From NCBI GenBank assembly GCA_964521065.1, contig CAZFPQ010000045.1, positions 1-34,693 on the forward strand: a DNA stretch of 34,693 bases, read 5' to 3'. The notes beneath the pieces were generated by a model. It ran no database searches. It was given only the letters and a program-made list of their open reading frames with translations, and had not been told where the DNA came from. A program made the position numbers and the translations under genes. This document shows, piece after piece, positions 23,312-32,770 of the stretch; positions within the stretch are counted from its first letter, which is position 1, and the number at the start of each line of letters is the position of its first letter. The DNA comes from CAYVAP01 sp964521065 (GTDB taxonomy: Bacteria; Bacteroidota; Bacteroidia; J057).

Positions 23312-26300
23312 CTAACAACAGGACAGAAATGGATGGGCAAACAACCACATATTGATGGCCCCTGCTGCTGCTCCCGCGGCTAAGAATATGAAAAACTTTT
23401 GCGCTTTGCTTTCCGGGGCACAATCCCTAAACCAGAAAAACGCCAGTAAGCCCAATAGCACAAAAAAGCCAATCGCAACAGGTATCCAGTTGAAACAATT
23501 CAACAGGAACCAGCTCACCATCAAGCCTCCAAGAGAGGCAGACCAACCAATGGCAAGAGAGTTACACCTGCCCAAAGGACAGCGGGTTTTGTAGCGCCCA
23601 ATAAGGTATACACCAAGGAACAACAATAGACTTCCCACCAATAACGCGACTACCCCACCAGACTTACCAGGACTTGCCAAACCTAGTCCTAGGCCAACAG
23701 TGGCAATTAGGATAGCCCCCACGGTCAAGGAAGTTAGAAAAGCCAATAAATAAGGCCAGATTCGGCAAAAAAATGAAGGCTCTTTGTCCAATTGTGGCAC
23801 CTTGACTGTAGTCTTTGCATCCGTTTGACAATCGCCCGGCCCCGTGGCTTTTACCTGAACCAAAATCGATTCATCTTTATCCGATGATCGGGAGAAAAGC
23901 AATGAAGTTTGAGATCCTTTGGTTACCAAAGGCTGATCCAATCCCGGATGACTCCATTGGAATTCATCTGGAGTAGGGCCATTGATCTCTGCCGCTAGCT
24001 CTACCAACCAATAATGATCTCCATCAGGGTGGCTGGACTTAAGTTTGATTTGCATGATCTCTGGACAAGCTTCCTCTTTAGGAGGGATTTTCACCCGGAC
24101 CTCCCCCTGATCACGGCAGTCACCCGGCCCTTCAGTGCGCAATTTGACTGCGTATTCTTTGGCCGTTTCTAAACGGGGAAATGCCTGATAAATCACAGGA
24201 TCTGTAGTTTCCAAAATGCCAATACCATCGCCAAAGTCCCAAAAATAGGTCGTCGCCGATCCGCCGGTTAAGATGGGAGCGAGGGCAATGGTCTGTTCAG
24301 ATGGAGTGGAGTCCGATACGGTAAGATCTATGCGCAACAGCTTGGGGCAAACCTCTCCGGCTAAAACTGGGACTTGAACCCCAGCCTCCGGGCGACAGTC
24401 TCCTGGTCCCAAGGCTATTACCTTTACAGGGAAACGAACCTCTTTCCCTTTAGACTTATTGAACACATGTTCAGCCTTGGGGGCTGTGGTTCGGGTAGGT
24501 GTACTGCCATCGCCCCAATCCCAAATGAAACCTGGAATGTATTCCCCTTCATCTAACACTTCCAGGTTGAATTCAAAAGTAAGGCTGTCGGCCTCATCTT
24601 TAGTAGGAGTAATGTTCAGTTTTCCCAATCGAGGACAACTTAACGGAACATGCGAATCCGTGTGGGTGCTAAGTCCACAGTCACCCGGTCCTAGGGCTGT
24701 GATTTTGACCACAAAGCTTTTGTTTTCGCCTAATGTCCTGATATAGGTATGCCTAGCTTCCGGCTCTGTAGTAATACTTGCTTGGCTACCATCTCCCCAA
24801 TCCCATAAAAATTTTTCAGGCTTTCCAGGACGGAAATTAACTCGGGCTATTACGTCTTGACTTTGGTCGGTAGCATCTCCCAGTTCTATTTTCAAATCAA
24901 AAGGCTCTGCACATATTTTCGCCATCATGACATCTACCTCCGCCGAACTGCTGCATGCGTGCGGGCCAATACCCGTTACCTTGACCTGTTTAAGTTGACT
25001 CTGTCCTAGCTCTAGGTCAAACTGATGACTCAGTACAGGATCTTGGCTTGAGATTGGCGCACCCCCATCGCCAAGGTCCCAAATAAATTTATCAGGCTGA
25101 GGACCTTTAACGTCTACCTGAAAATCCACTACCTGGGTAAGTCCTTGTGGTTTTTTTTGAGAAAAGCGCAGGCCCAACTCTGTTTGACAAGGAATCTCTA
25201 TGAAATGCGTGTGGACTAGACTGGCTTCACACTGGTCTGGTCCCTTGCCTTTTACCTGGATAGAAATGGGAATTTTCTCGCCATACCTTCCTTCAAATCG
25301 GTGAGTGATATGTGGGGAATCACTGGTTTGAATGGGAGAGCCATCTGCAAAATTCCATTCAAATTGATCTGGCTCAGGTCCATTGAACAGCACCGATAAT
25401 TTTAGCTCTTGGTGATTCCCTTCAACCTTGATTATGTCGACATCGACCCCTACCAACGCGGGACAAACACCAGGAACATGAACTTCTTGACTCAAATGCA
25501 ATTCACAGGGTCCGGGTCCCTTAGTTTGAATATTAATCGTCTGGGTTTCGTTGGCACCTGCTGGTCTAGGCAAGGTTAGTATAAGGCGAGGTTCCGCGGT
25601 TGTTTGCGAGCCAGATCCCCACTCCCAGGTGATTTGATCAGGCAAAGGCCCCACAAATTCTAGGCTTATTTCAAAGGTAGCCGTTTGGTCATTCAGCTCG
25701 GTGAGCTCCACTTCGGTACTCACCCATTCAGGGCAGCGGCCAGCAACCCTCAAAGGCACTTTCGCAGTCGATTGACAAGTAGATGGGCCAAGTCCTGTGA
25801 CGGAAATCTCGAAATCCTCGGGAGTGCCATCGGGCCTCGTGAATCGATGCGTATGCTTCGGAATATTGGTCTGCTCTACGGGGCTTCCATCCCCCCAGTC
25901 CCATTCGAAGGACGGGATACTTCCTTCTTTCACCTGGGCCTCCACCGTCACGAGTAAGGCATCATCTTGTAAATCCTGCTGGACGATCTCAAGTCCAGCA
26001 ATTCTAGGACAAGGAGGAGGAGGTACCCTCAGTTCGTACTGTACCAGTCCTTGGCAGGAACCGGGTCCATCACTCCGTATAGAGATCACAAAATCCGATT
26101 GTCCACTAAAACTTCGGGCATACCGGTGGCTTAGTTCAAGCTCGGTAGTGGTTTCTAATGGACTTCCATCCCCCCAATCCCATCTATACCGATCTGCTTG
26201 AGGAGAGCTAGGGACAAGCTTTACGCCAAGCTCCCATTCTTGAGCAGAAATGCCAAGTTGCTTCACCTCCTCAATAGCCAGGACGGGACAAGCTTGATCT

Positions 26301-27055
26301 ACTTCAAAGGTTCCCTCGCTTTGCGCCACACAGCTTTTACCTACTCCTTCGGTTTGTAGGCGAATGGTGTAGGTTTGATCTTGGGTTGGGTTTCGCTCGT
26401 AGCGATGCAATACCTGCGCAACGGTAGTAGTCTCGGTTTGTCCATCACCAAAATCCCAGTGAAAGAAGGCAACCGGTCCATTGGAAACTTGGACTTCTGC
26501 TTTTATCTCTATTGACACCTCATCTCGCTGTGTTTCTACCAAGGTGAGGGGGCCTAGCTCTGGGCATAAGCGACGGATGATGATGTCTCGGTTACTTCGT
26601 GGATATTGATGCTCAAAAGGCTTATGGCTAACAATAAGCGTCCAACCAGTATTCCCTAAATTTCGCTCATCCAAAAAGCCTTTGCGGTTTGGGCCAGAGA
26701 GATCGGCCCTTTCCCATTCATCGCCCAACATGTGATCTCCTGAGCTAAGGTTGAAGCCATCCGCAGTTGATAAGGCGAGTCCAAAAAGTTGAGAAATCGT
26801 CACTACTCCATTACCTTTTTCGCAGAAGTATCCCCCCAAAATGGTAAAGTAGTTGGATTCGATGTCTGCTTGATCAGCCCCTCTGAGGCTGGAACCCAAT
26901 AAGTCGTTGACGTCAAAGTCATCAGGGCTTGCGTTTGGGCTAGAGGTGTAAATTACCCCAAACTGTTTATTGGGGACTTGGGGGTTTTCAATTGGGCCCG
27001 AACGGGTGAAAGGCCGCTCTACGAATCGATTAGGGGTAGAGATGTTTACCAGCAT
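23312..27055 (-). CDS. Giant PKD-repeat protein with polytopic C-terminus and unknown N-terminal domain
   Basis: 1247 residues. Residues 1-163 form an unrecognised domain with no signal peptide (motifs NYFTILGGYFCEKGNGVV and FLDERNLGNTGWTLIVSH). Residues 164-1094 are ten PKD-like repeats of about 93 residues; each starts with a Cys (usually CP), carries a 'WDWGDGSP...T...H.F' core and has a second Cys in a late GPGxC-type motif, giving 20 cysteines in register. Repeats 4 and 10 have degenerate WDWGDG cores (WEWGSGS and WSHPGLD). Residues about 1095-1247 hold some five membrane segments and four further Cys. It follows the zinc-ribbon gene by 147 bp on the same strand. PKD domains usually act in extracellular adhesion, so the missing signal peptide is odd; a surface or membrane-complex scaffold is the best guess. 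Confidence 0.8.
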   Translation of the reverse strand: MLVNISTPNRFVERPFTRSGPIENPQVPNKQFGVIYTSSPNASPDDFDVNDLLGSSLRGADQADIESNYFTILGGYFCEKGNGVVTISQLFGLALSTADGFNLSSGDHMLGDEWERADLSGPNRKGFLDERNLGNTGWTLIVSHKPFEHQYPRSNRDIIIRRLCPELGPLTLVETQRDEVSIEIKAEVQVSNGPVAFFHWDFGDGQTETTTVAQVLHRYERNPTQDQTYTIRLQTEGVGKSCVAQSEGTFEVDQACPVLAIEEVKQLGISAQEWELGVKLVPSSPQADRYRWDWGDGSPLETTTELELSHRYARSFSGQSDFVISIRSDGPGSCQGLVQYELRVPPPPCPRIAGLEIVQQDLQDDALLVTVEAQVKEGSIPSFEWDWGDGSPVEQTNIPKHTHRFTRPDGTPEDFEISVTGLGPSTCQSTAKVPLRVAGRCPEWVSTEVELTELNDQTATFEISLEFVGPLPDQITWEWGSGSQTTAEPRLILTLPRPAGANETQTINIQTKGPGPCELHLSQEVHVPGVCPALVGVDVDIIKVEGNHQELKLSVLFNGPEPDQFEWNFADGSPIQTSDSPHITHRFEGRYGEKIPISIQVKGKGPDQCEASLVHTHFIEIPCQTELGLRFSQKKPQGLTQVVDFQVDVKGPQPDKFIWDLGDGGAPISSQDPVLSHQFDLELGQSQLKQVKVTGIGPHACSSSAEVDVMMAKICAEPFDLKIELGDATDQSQDVIARVNFRPGKPEKFLWDWGDGSQASITTEPEARHTYIRTLGENKSFVVKITALGPGDCGLSTHTDSHVPLSCPRLGKLNITPTKDEADSLTFEFNLEVLDEGEYIPGFIWDWGDGSTPTRTTAPKAEHVFNKSKGKEVRFPVKVIALGPGDCRPEAGVQVPVLAGEVCPKLLRIDLTVSDSTPSEQTIALAPILTGGSATTYFWDFGDGIGILETTDPVIYQAFPRLETAKEYAVKLRTEGPGDCRDQGEVRVKIPPKEEACPEIMQIKLKSSHPDGDHYWLVELAAEINGPTPDEFQWSHPGLDQPLVTKGSQTSLLFSRSSDKDESILVQVKATGPGDCQTDAKTTVKVPQLDKEPSFFCRIWPYLLAFLTSLTVGAILIATVGLGLGLASPGKSGGVVALLVGSLLLFLGVYLIGRYKTRCPLGRCNSLAIGWSASLGGLMVSWFLLNCFNWIPVAIGFFVLLGLLAFFWFRDCAPESKAQKFFIFLAAGAAAGAINMWLFAHPFLSCC

Positions 27056-27202
27056 TTGACAGGGGTTGAGATTTTAAGCTTATAGTTTAACGGCTCCAAT
27101 TCCTTTTTCCGAAAGCGTGTTCAATTAAACTACTGAAATCAAAACTATTTATTGCCCGGAAGCAAAGGATTCGTCACCCAAGCCGGAAAATCGGAGTCTG
27201 GA

Positions 27203-28249
27203 TCAGCCAAACAACAAAGCAAGTATTGTGATCAAGCCGACGCCTCCCCCTACCGTAGCCACCATCTTTTGAGTAGATAGAGGCTTTTCTCCCCACATCT
27301 CACTGCTCTGGCCATTAATGAGGTATTGAAAGCGTTCTCCATTGTGGCGAAAAACCCCTACCCACATGGGAACCAAAACGTGGCGAAACTCCAAGGCAAA
27401 TTTTTCACTGGTCACCTTGAGTCCTCGCTGCTCTTTGCCTGGCGCTCGCTTGAGTGCCTCTTTCTTGATCTTGGCGCTCATCACCATGTCAGCTTGGCCA
27501 AATGTTCCTACCTCATCGACCATGTACAACTCCGTGGAAAAGCCGCTGAGATAACGCGGATCAAACGGGACCAATTTTGAGAAATCGAATGGCTCTACCT
27601 GATCTAGGAAATCAATGCCTTGGGTAAAGGGCAACACAATATTTTGAAAAAAGTGCTCATAATACCCACCCGTAGGCTCCCAGGCAGTTTGCTCAACTGG
27701 TGAATCCTTGATCAACTTGATCACCTTGAATCCCGACTCTACCCGCCATGTGCTGCGCGTAAGGGCGTCGTACTGGAAGTAGGGTATGTAGACTCCCTGT
27801 ATTTCATCTGGCTGGGTGAGTTTTCGAAGGCCATCGGCCAAAAACCAGTTGCGAAAAGAATAAGCCAGCTGGGCTCGGGCCTGTTGCTGAGAGATGGTAA
27901 ACGGAATGATCCCCGAAGGAGTGATGACCTCCTGATCTCGTTCCTCTTTCTCAATTTCATCTGAGCCGCAAAAAGGGCAATGGGAGGCTTCTTCTCCCAC
28001 TGCTCTGGCAAACATAGATCCACAATCTCCGCAGGCGTAGCTGATAAACTCTCCACCTAAACCACGGTCAAATTCATCTAACTTCACACCTGCCCGCAGA
28101 GGATGATGATCTACTTGGTCGCTGTTACGGCCTAGTACGCGGTTGTAGCCACAGTTCTTGCACTCCAGCTTCTTTTTCCCTCCTGTGTATCGCAGCGGAG
28201 AACCGCAGCGAGGACAGGCATTGTGAAGCATGATTTGAGACTGCGCCAT
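27203..28249 (-). CDS. Tail-anchored double zinc-ribbon protein (YdjG/PriA-annotated type)
   Basis: 348 residues. Two zinc ribbons sit at the N-terminus: Cys12, Cys15, Cys30, Cys33 and Cys73, Cys76, Cys91, Cys94 (CPRCG, CKNCG, CGDCG, CPFCG). A mixed alpha/beta region follows (IIPFTISQQQARAQLAYSFR, YIPYFQYDALTRSTWRVESG, VPMWVGVFRHNGERFQYLIN), and the last 20 residues are a hydrophobic tail anchor. This layout matches TFIIB-type zinc-ribbon proteins often mis-annotated as PriA helicase; the Bacillus relative YdjG works at the membrane with PspA/SPFH partners. No helicase motif is present. It probably forms a unit with the PKD protein downstream. The family recall is from memory, and the function is unknown. 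Confidence 0.78.
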   Translation of the reverse strand: MAQSQIMLHNACPRCGSPLRYTGGKKKLECKNCGYNRVLGRNSDQVDHHPLRAGVKLDEFDRGLGGEFISYACGDCGSMFARAVGEEASHCPFCGSDEIEKEERDQEVITPSGIIPFTISQQQARAQLAYSFRNWFLADGLRKLTQPDEIQGVYIPYFQYDALTRSTWRVESGFKVIKLIKDSPVEQTAWEPTGGYYEHFFQNIVLPFTQGIDFLDQVEPFDFSKLVPFDPRYLSGFSTELYMVDEVGTFGQADMVMSAKIKKEALKRAPGKEQRGLKVTSEKFALEFRHVLVPMWVGVFRHNGERFQYLINGQSSEMWGEKPLSTQKMVATVGGGVGLITILALLFG

Positions 28250-28322
28250 GAGGAATAGTAGGTTCGAGGAAATGAGATAAACCAGTTTTATCTCGGTCTC
28301 TCCTCAAAGATACGTTTTCCCC

Positions 28323-30749
28323 TTAAAAATCAATCTGGAAGCCGATGTTGGGAATCAATCCTGCTTGATCTCTAAAAACCAGCTCTCTTAAGAATGGATC
28401 CCACAGCGGCTCTCGGCGATTTAACCGGTTAAGTACGTTTTGAACTTCTAAATAAACCTGCCAGTTTCTACCTCGCCCTACTTCTCCGTCAGGTTTCACT
28501 TTACCCGCTTTATTCACTCGGTAAGAAACTTTCCCATCTACCCTGAAATAGGTCCCTACCCGCTCTGAAAAAGCCAACTGTTGGTCTGGAATGAAAAAAC
28601 CAGCATCCGTTGAAGCGGCTAAGTCAGCGGGACTATACCTCAACCCTCCATTCAAAAACGCTCGGGTACTGAGCTGAAGGATGCCCCCTTTTTTAAAGGT
28701 CCACTCTTTGCCCCCCATGGCCGTGAAGCTGTAATTGCCATTAAAGCGGGTATTGAAGAAGGTATCGGGCATATTGGTCGCATACAGAGACTGATATAGG
28801 GAAGCCGTAACCAAGAAGAAACTCTGTCCTCGGAAGTATTTTTCCAAAGTCAGGTCTACGCCATAGTTGCGGCCAATCCCTTCACTGACCAGGTCACGGG
28901 TGGCGTATCCCTCTCGCTCATTTAGCAGCCAATAGGTACTGTCGGCGCTGGGTGAAATGGGCACATTTAGCAAATGCTGAAAGTATCCCTCAACCCGAAC
29001 GTGGTAGTCCCCCCCAATGATCCAATCATACCCTGCCACTAAATGGTGAGAACGCAGCATGTCCAAATCTTGGTTCACCAAGTTGTTGTTCTCTGTGGTA
29101 AAGTAATTTCCTAGAGGAAGGATGGAGCTGTGCAAGCCATAGGCCAGGAAAGCAGATTGGTTTTCATTGATCTGGTATTTGAAAGACAAGCGTGGATCCA
29201 CTCCCCAAGTCCCGTTCAGAACCAGATACATGGCATGAACGCCCGGATTGATGGTCAGGCGAGGGCCTGCTTTCCAAGTAAAGCGGGCATAGGTTTGCAG
29301 CAATTGAGAACTGCCGGAACCCCCAACCACAGGAACCAAATCTTCAATGCTAAAAGAAGTTCGGCGGCTTTGCTCGAAGGCAAAGTTAATATGACTAGCC
29401 ATGACACCCGCGCGGAAACTGTTGCCAGAACCCACCTTCCGGTTGTAGAACACGTGGGTCGACAAACGCCAATTGCGATAATCCTCCCGATCAAAGGCCC
29501 CAAAAAAGGCGCTGTCATAAGGGAAGGACGGTACAGGGGAAAGGTTCAGTACGTCTACATTTAAAGTGTCATCGTCATCAATCACTTGATTTCCCATCAC
29601 GGCTACCACAGCTTTGAGGTAAGAACGCTCATCCACCGAATGCAACAAGCTCAGGCCGCTTGCTCCCATTCTGGTCCCGAAAATGGTGCCGGTGCGCGCG
29701 TCTCGGCTGCGGCGAATCAGGGAAGTATCTTTGTCTACTTCCCACAGCTCTTCACTCACCCCTCCGATGCCCCATACATCCACAAAGGTTCGGTTGTTTT
29801 TCAGGGGAAAATGCAGCTTAAAGCTCAGGTCTTGGAAGTTGTTGTCGATGCGCTCACCTACCAAGCGAAAACCGAGGTCATTTAAGATTCCTAAGGTAGA
29901 GTAGCGATAATTTACGAGGTAAGAAGCCCCATTTTTACCGATGGGTCCTTCCGTGGCAAAATCTAAACCGAGCAATGAGGCCCGGAAACGAGATTCCCGT
30001 TTTTCGTTGTTGCCTTTACGGAAATGTACGTCAAAGACGCCTGAGTAGGCGTTGCCATATTCTGCGGGCCAAGCCGCAGTCGAGAAGTCAGACTCGTCCA
30101 GGAGCTGGGCGCTGAAAACGGTAATGCCTCCCCCCGAGCTTCCTTTGCGGGCAAAGTGGTTGGGATTGGGGATGTCTATGTCTTCTAGTCGCCACAACAA
30201 ACCAGCAGGGGAGTTGCCGCGAATTACCAGGTCGCTGTTGTTGTCTTGCGGAGCTTGCACACCGGGAAAGCCCATGACCAATCGGCTGGGATCGTCTACG
30301 GCACCCGCCGCACGCTTGGCTAAGTCCACCGAAATGCTGCGCGTACTGGCCACCGAAACCGGGTTGCGCGCTCCACCAGGATTGGGACTGGCCACTACGG
30401 TGACCCCTTCTAGGGTATCCGATTGTTGCACCATGTTGACTTCATGGACCAGTTCTCGCCCAGTGGTCACCACGAGGTTGTCTCGCTGGTAGGCAGCGTA
30501 GCCATAAAAGCTCGCCTTGAGTAAGATGCGGCCTACGGGCACCCCTTCGATGCGGTAGGCTCCTTTGGCGTCAACGATGGCTCCACCGACGGGCTTGTCG
30601 TTTTGATATACTTCTACCCGAGCTCCTTCCATGGCTTGGCGGGAATCTTGGTCGATCACTGTTCCACGGACGGTAGAGCTTTGGGCCAGGAGGCCCATGG
30701 GGAGGCTCAGACCGAGTAAGCAGAGAATAAGGGTAATTTGTTTCATCAT
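28323..30749 (-). CDS. TonB-dependent receptor with carboxypeptidase-regulatory-like domain
   Basis: 808 residues. Signal peptide MMKQITLILCLLGLSLPMGL, ending LLAQ; a CarboxypepD_reg-like domain is about 24-110 (VRGTVIDQDSRQAMEGARVE), then a plug region about 115-230 with VTVVASPNPGGARNPVSVAS and DLVIRGNSPAGLLWRLEDID, then the beta barrel with a C-terminal strand ending GFQIDF. The 'RGNSPAGLLWRLEDIDIPNP' plug form belongs to a Bacteroidota receptor group of unknown ligand, distinct from SusC: it is shorter and has no SusD partner. It lies 73 bp upstream of the zinc-ribbon gene on the same strand, so the two might be co-transcribed. Confidence 0.92.
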   Translation of the reverse strand: MMKQITLILCLLGLSLPMGLLAQSSTVRGTVIDQDSRQAMEGARVEVYQNDKPVGGAIVDAKGAYRIEGVPVGRILLKASFYGYAAYQRDNLVVTTGRELVHEVNMVQQSDTLEGVTVVASPNPGGARNPVSVASTRSISVDLAKRAAGAVDDPSRLVMGFPGVQAPQDNNSDLVIRGNSPAGLLWRLEDIDIPNPNHFARKGSSGGGITVFSAQLLDESDFSTAAWPAEYGNAYSGVFDVHFRKGNNEKRESRFRASLLGLDFATEGPIGKNGASYLVNYRYSTLGILNDLGFRLVGERIDNNFQDLSFKLHFPLKNNRTFVDVWGIGGVSEELWEVDKDTSLIRRSRDARTGTIFGTRMGASGLSLLHSVDERSYLKAVVAVMGNQVIDDDDTLNVDVLNLSPVPSFPYDSAFFGAFDREDYRNWRLSTHVFYNRKVGSGNSFRAGVMASHINFAFEQSRRTSFSIEDLVPVVGGSGSSQLLQTYARFTWKAGPRLTINPGVHAMYLVLNGTWGVDPRLSFKYQINENQSAFLAYGLHSSILPLGNYFTTENNNLVNQDLDMLRSHHLVAGYDWIIGGDYHVRVEGYFQHLLNVPISPSADSTYWLLNEREGYATRDLVSEGIGRNYGVDLTLEKYFRGQSFFLVTASLYQSLYATNMPDTFFNTRFNGNYSFTAMGGKEWTFKKGGILQLSTRAFLNGGLRYSPADLAASTDAGFFIPDQQLAFSERVGTYFRVDGKVSYRVNKAGKVKPDGEVGRGRNWQVYLEVQNVLNRLNRREPLWDPFLRELVFRDQAGLIPNIGFQIDF

Positions 30750-30969
30750 TGCTCAGAATTAGGGAGTTTGTCCTTAGGACGTAAGAGGCACAGGCATTTC
30801 CTCATCAGTTATCATGGTAGAGGTTAACCGACTGAGGCAAGCAGGCTCCAAGATGAGCCACCATGTGACACCCAAGGTAAATCCCTGACGGGAAGAATGA
30901 TACAACGCGAGGCACTCCACACAGGCAAAGTATTGCCCCTTTGAGCTCCGCCGCTTCAGTTAGTAGTCC

Positions 30970-31134
30970 TTAGAGGCTGTTTGGATTTTTCCTTTACGGC
31001 CTAAACTTGTCTTTTTTGAACCTGACTGCGCCGATTTTTCTCGAAATAGCCCGCTATTCCTCCAAAAATCTGCTTGTCAGAACCAAAAAATCCAGCGTTT
31101 GGGCTCGAAACACCAAAACCCAAACAGCCTCTTA
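30970..31134. mobile_element. 165-bp near-complete palindrome, MITE/REP-like element
   Basis: Ends carry perfect 12-bp inverted repeats GAGGCTGTTTGG (30973-30984) and CCAAACAGCCTC (31120-31131). The similarity continues inward to the centre near 31051: TTTTTTGAACCTGAC pairs with GTCAGAACCAAAAAA, and GATTTTT...AATAGC pairs with GCTATT...AAAAATC, with a few mismatches and small gaps. The whole piece could fold into one long hairpin. It codes for nothing and lies between the rluA-family gene (minus, ends 31198) and the TonB receptor upstream region. Terminal inverted repeats and size suit a non-autonomous element; no clear target duplication was seen. Confidence 0.75.
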
Positions 31135-31197
31135 CCTGAAATTATCACTTTTTTGCAGAAAGGAGGAAATTTATGTGTCTAGGGTGTTCGACTCTAC

Positions 31198-31920
31198 CTA
31201 GCGATCCCATTTGTCCAAAACCTTCAAGGTAGTAGCAAAGGATTTAGACAAGGGAGCTTCAAAGTTGACCATTTGCTCCGAGCTAGGATGACGAAAGCTG
31301 AGACGCTGGGCGTGCAGCATAAAGCCATGGTTGATGGGACGCTCTTCTTTGCGGCCACTGGGAACGTACTTACGCTTGATGTCTGACAACATGAGGTCGG
31401 CGCCCGCGTAGAGGGTATCTCCCACGATGGACGCCTTTACCGCGGACAAATGAACCCGAATTTGGTGCATGCGCCCGGTGATAGGCTGACAGCGCAGCAA
31501 GGTATAGTGCTGATAGCGATCCTCCACGTTGATGATGGTTTGGGCCGATTTCCCTTCGGATTTACTTATCAGGACTTTCTTATTGGTGGTCACATAAATG
31601 GGAAGATCTATCTGAAAATCTTCAAAATGATGAACCCCACCTACTAGGGCCAAGTATTCCTTTTTTATCTCTCGGTTTTGAAACTGCAAAGCCAAGTGGC
31701 GGTAGGCTTCCGGGTTCCTGGCCATGAGTAGCAGTCCTGAGGTCCCCTTGTCCAATCGATGCGCCAATTGGAGGTTTTCGTCGTATTTTTTAGCCAAAAA
31801 ATGCAGGTTTTGCTGGCTCTTGTCGTCCAGGCTAGCCATGTCTTGAGGCTTGTTAACCAGGAGAATGGTATCGTCTTCGTAGACGATGAGATCCCGAAAG
31901 GAAATGCGTTTGCTTGCCAT
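31198..31920 (-). CDS. RluA-family RNA pseudouridine synthase
   Basis: 240 residues. The catalytic motif HRLDKGTSG (54-62, with Asp57 as nucleophile) is intact, along with INVEDRYQHYTLLRCQPITG and RMHQIRVHLS, typical of the RluA/RluC/RluD family. There is no S4 domain, so it is the short catalytic-only type. It isomerises specific uridines in rRNA or tRNA; the target site cannot be assigned. It is monocistronic on the minus strand and divergent from trhA. Confidence 0.93.
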   Translation of the reverse strand: MASKRISFRDLIVYEDDTILLVNKPQDMASLDDKSQQNLHFLAKKYDENLQLAHRLDKGTSGLLLMARNPEAYRHLALQFQNREIKKEYLALVGGVHHFEDFQIDLPIYVTTNKKVLISKSEGKSAQTIINVEDRYQHYTLLRCQPITGRMHQIRVHLSAVKASIVGDTLYAGADLMLSDIKRKYVPSGRKEERPINHGFMLHAQRLSFRHPSSEQMVNFEAPLSKSFATTLKVLDKWDR

Positions 31921-31983
31921 AAGGCTGCAAAAGTAGGAGATATTTGGCAGGGTAGGAAACCTTGGGGAAGGACTCTGGTCCGT

Positions 31984-32099
31984 TCGGTGACGGAGTCGCT
32001 AGGGGCATCAGGGTTTGGAAACCCTGATGAACCGAGACAGTTGAAGTTGATCGGAGTCTCTGAACGCTGATCCCCTGATTCCTTCGGATTCTAATCCGA
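31984..32099. repeat. Cluster of dyads in the rluA-trhA divergent intergenic region
   Basis: CATCAGGGTTT-GG-AAACCCTGATG (32006-32029) has perfect 11-bp arms, and TCGGATT-CT-AATCCGA (32084-32099) has 7-bp arms. The word CGGAGTC occurs twice (31991-31997 and about 32052-32058). They could be bidirectional promoter operators or a palindromic intergenic repeat; no gene lies in 31921-32140. Confidence 0.55.
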
Positions 32100-32140
32100 T
32101 TTTCCTTACCATTGCTTTACTTAACAATCAACACCTAGCC

Positions 32141-32770
32141 TTGAATCCCACTCCCCTCCAAACCGAAATCGCCAATAGCATCACCCATGGACTGGGAATT
32201 CTATTTGGCCTAGTCACCCTACCCATCCTGGTGACCAAGGCTACTTTGCAAACAAATCCTGCTTTGATTTGGGGTGTCGCCCTATTCGGACTGGGGTTCA
32301 TGATGGCCTACGCTTTTTCCACCTTGTATCACAGCATCCCTCACCCACCCGTCAAAGCCGTCCTACGCAAACTAGATCACATCAGCATTTTCTTCCTCAT
32401 CGCCGGAACCTATACCCCCTTTGTCCTCAAATACCTGCCCAATTCCAATGGAAGAACCCTTTTGCTCGTGCTCTGGGCTTTGGTAGGTCTGGGGACCCTG
32501 TTCAAGGTCTTTTTCACCGGAAAATTCAAATACCTATCTACCGCCATCTATCTGGGCATGGGCTGGATGCTGGTTTTCGTGAGCAGGGAGTTTTTCTCTC
32601 AGACCCCACCCGAAGTCATCTGGCCTTTGGTGATAGGTGGCATCAGCTATTCAGCGGGCGTGATTTTTTACTTGTGGAAAAAGCTGCCCTATCATCACGC
32701 TATTTGGCATCTATTTGTATTGGGAGGCAGCGTCAGTCACTGGGTGGCGATTTATGCGGCTCTGGGGTAA
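32141..32770 (+). CDS. trhA: TrhA/hemolysin III (PAQR-like) membrane protein
   Basis: 209 residues with seven membrane segments. Family features: EIANSITHGLGILFG at the N-terminus, FSTLYHSIPHPPVKAVLRKLDHISIF with the His/Asp metal ligands, and PYHHAIWHLFVLGGSVSHW at the C-terminus. Members take part in membrane-fluidity control in E. coli (TrhA) and belong to the CREST/PAQR superfamily. The start is TTG at 32141; no in-frame ATG keeps the first helix, and the resulting N-terminus fits the family. Likely monocistronic. Confidence 0.9.
   Translation: MNPTPLQTEIANSITHGLGILFGLVTLPILVTKATLQTNPALIWGVALFGLGFMMAYAFSTLYHSIPHPPVKAVLRKLDHISIFFLIAGTYTPFVLKYLPNSNGRTLLLVLWALVGLGTLFKVFFTGKFKYLSTAIYLGMGWMLVFVSREFFSQTPPEVIWPLVIGGISYSAGVIFYLWKKLPYHHAIWHLFVLGGSVSHWVAIYAALG

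Noticed and set aside
30750..30969. TonB receptor leader considered as a cobalamin or TPP riboswitch
   Set aside because: No B12-box or thi-box sequence was found; only a small GGCTC/GAGCC hairpin at 30844-30859 is present.
31007..31201. 64-codon frame between the TonB receptor and the rluA-family gene
   Set aside because: It lies mostly within the palindromic element and has no protein-like pattern.
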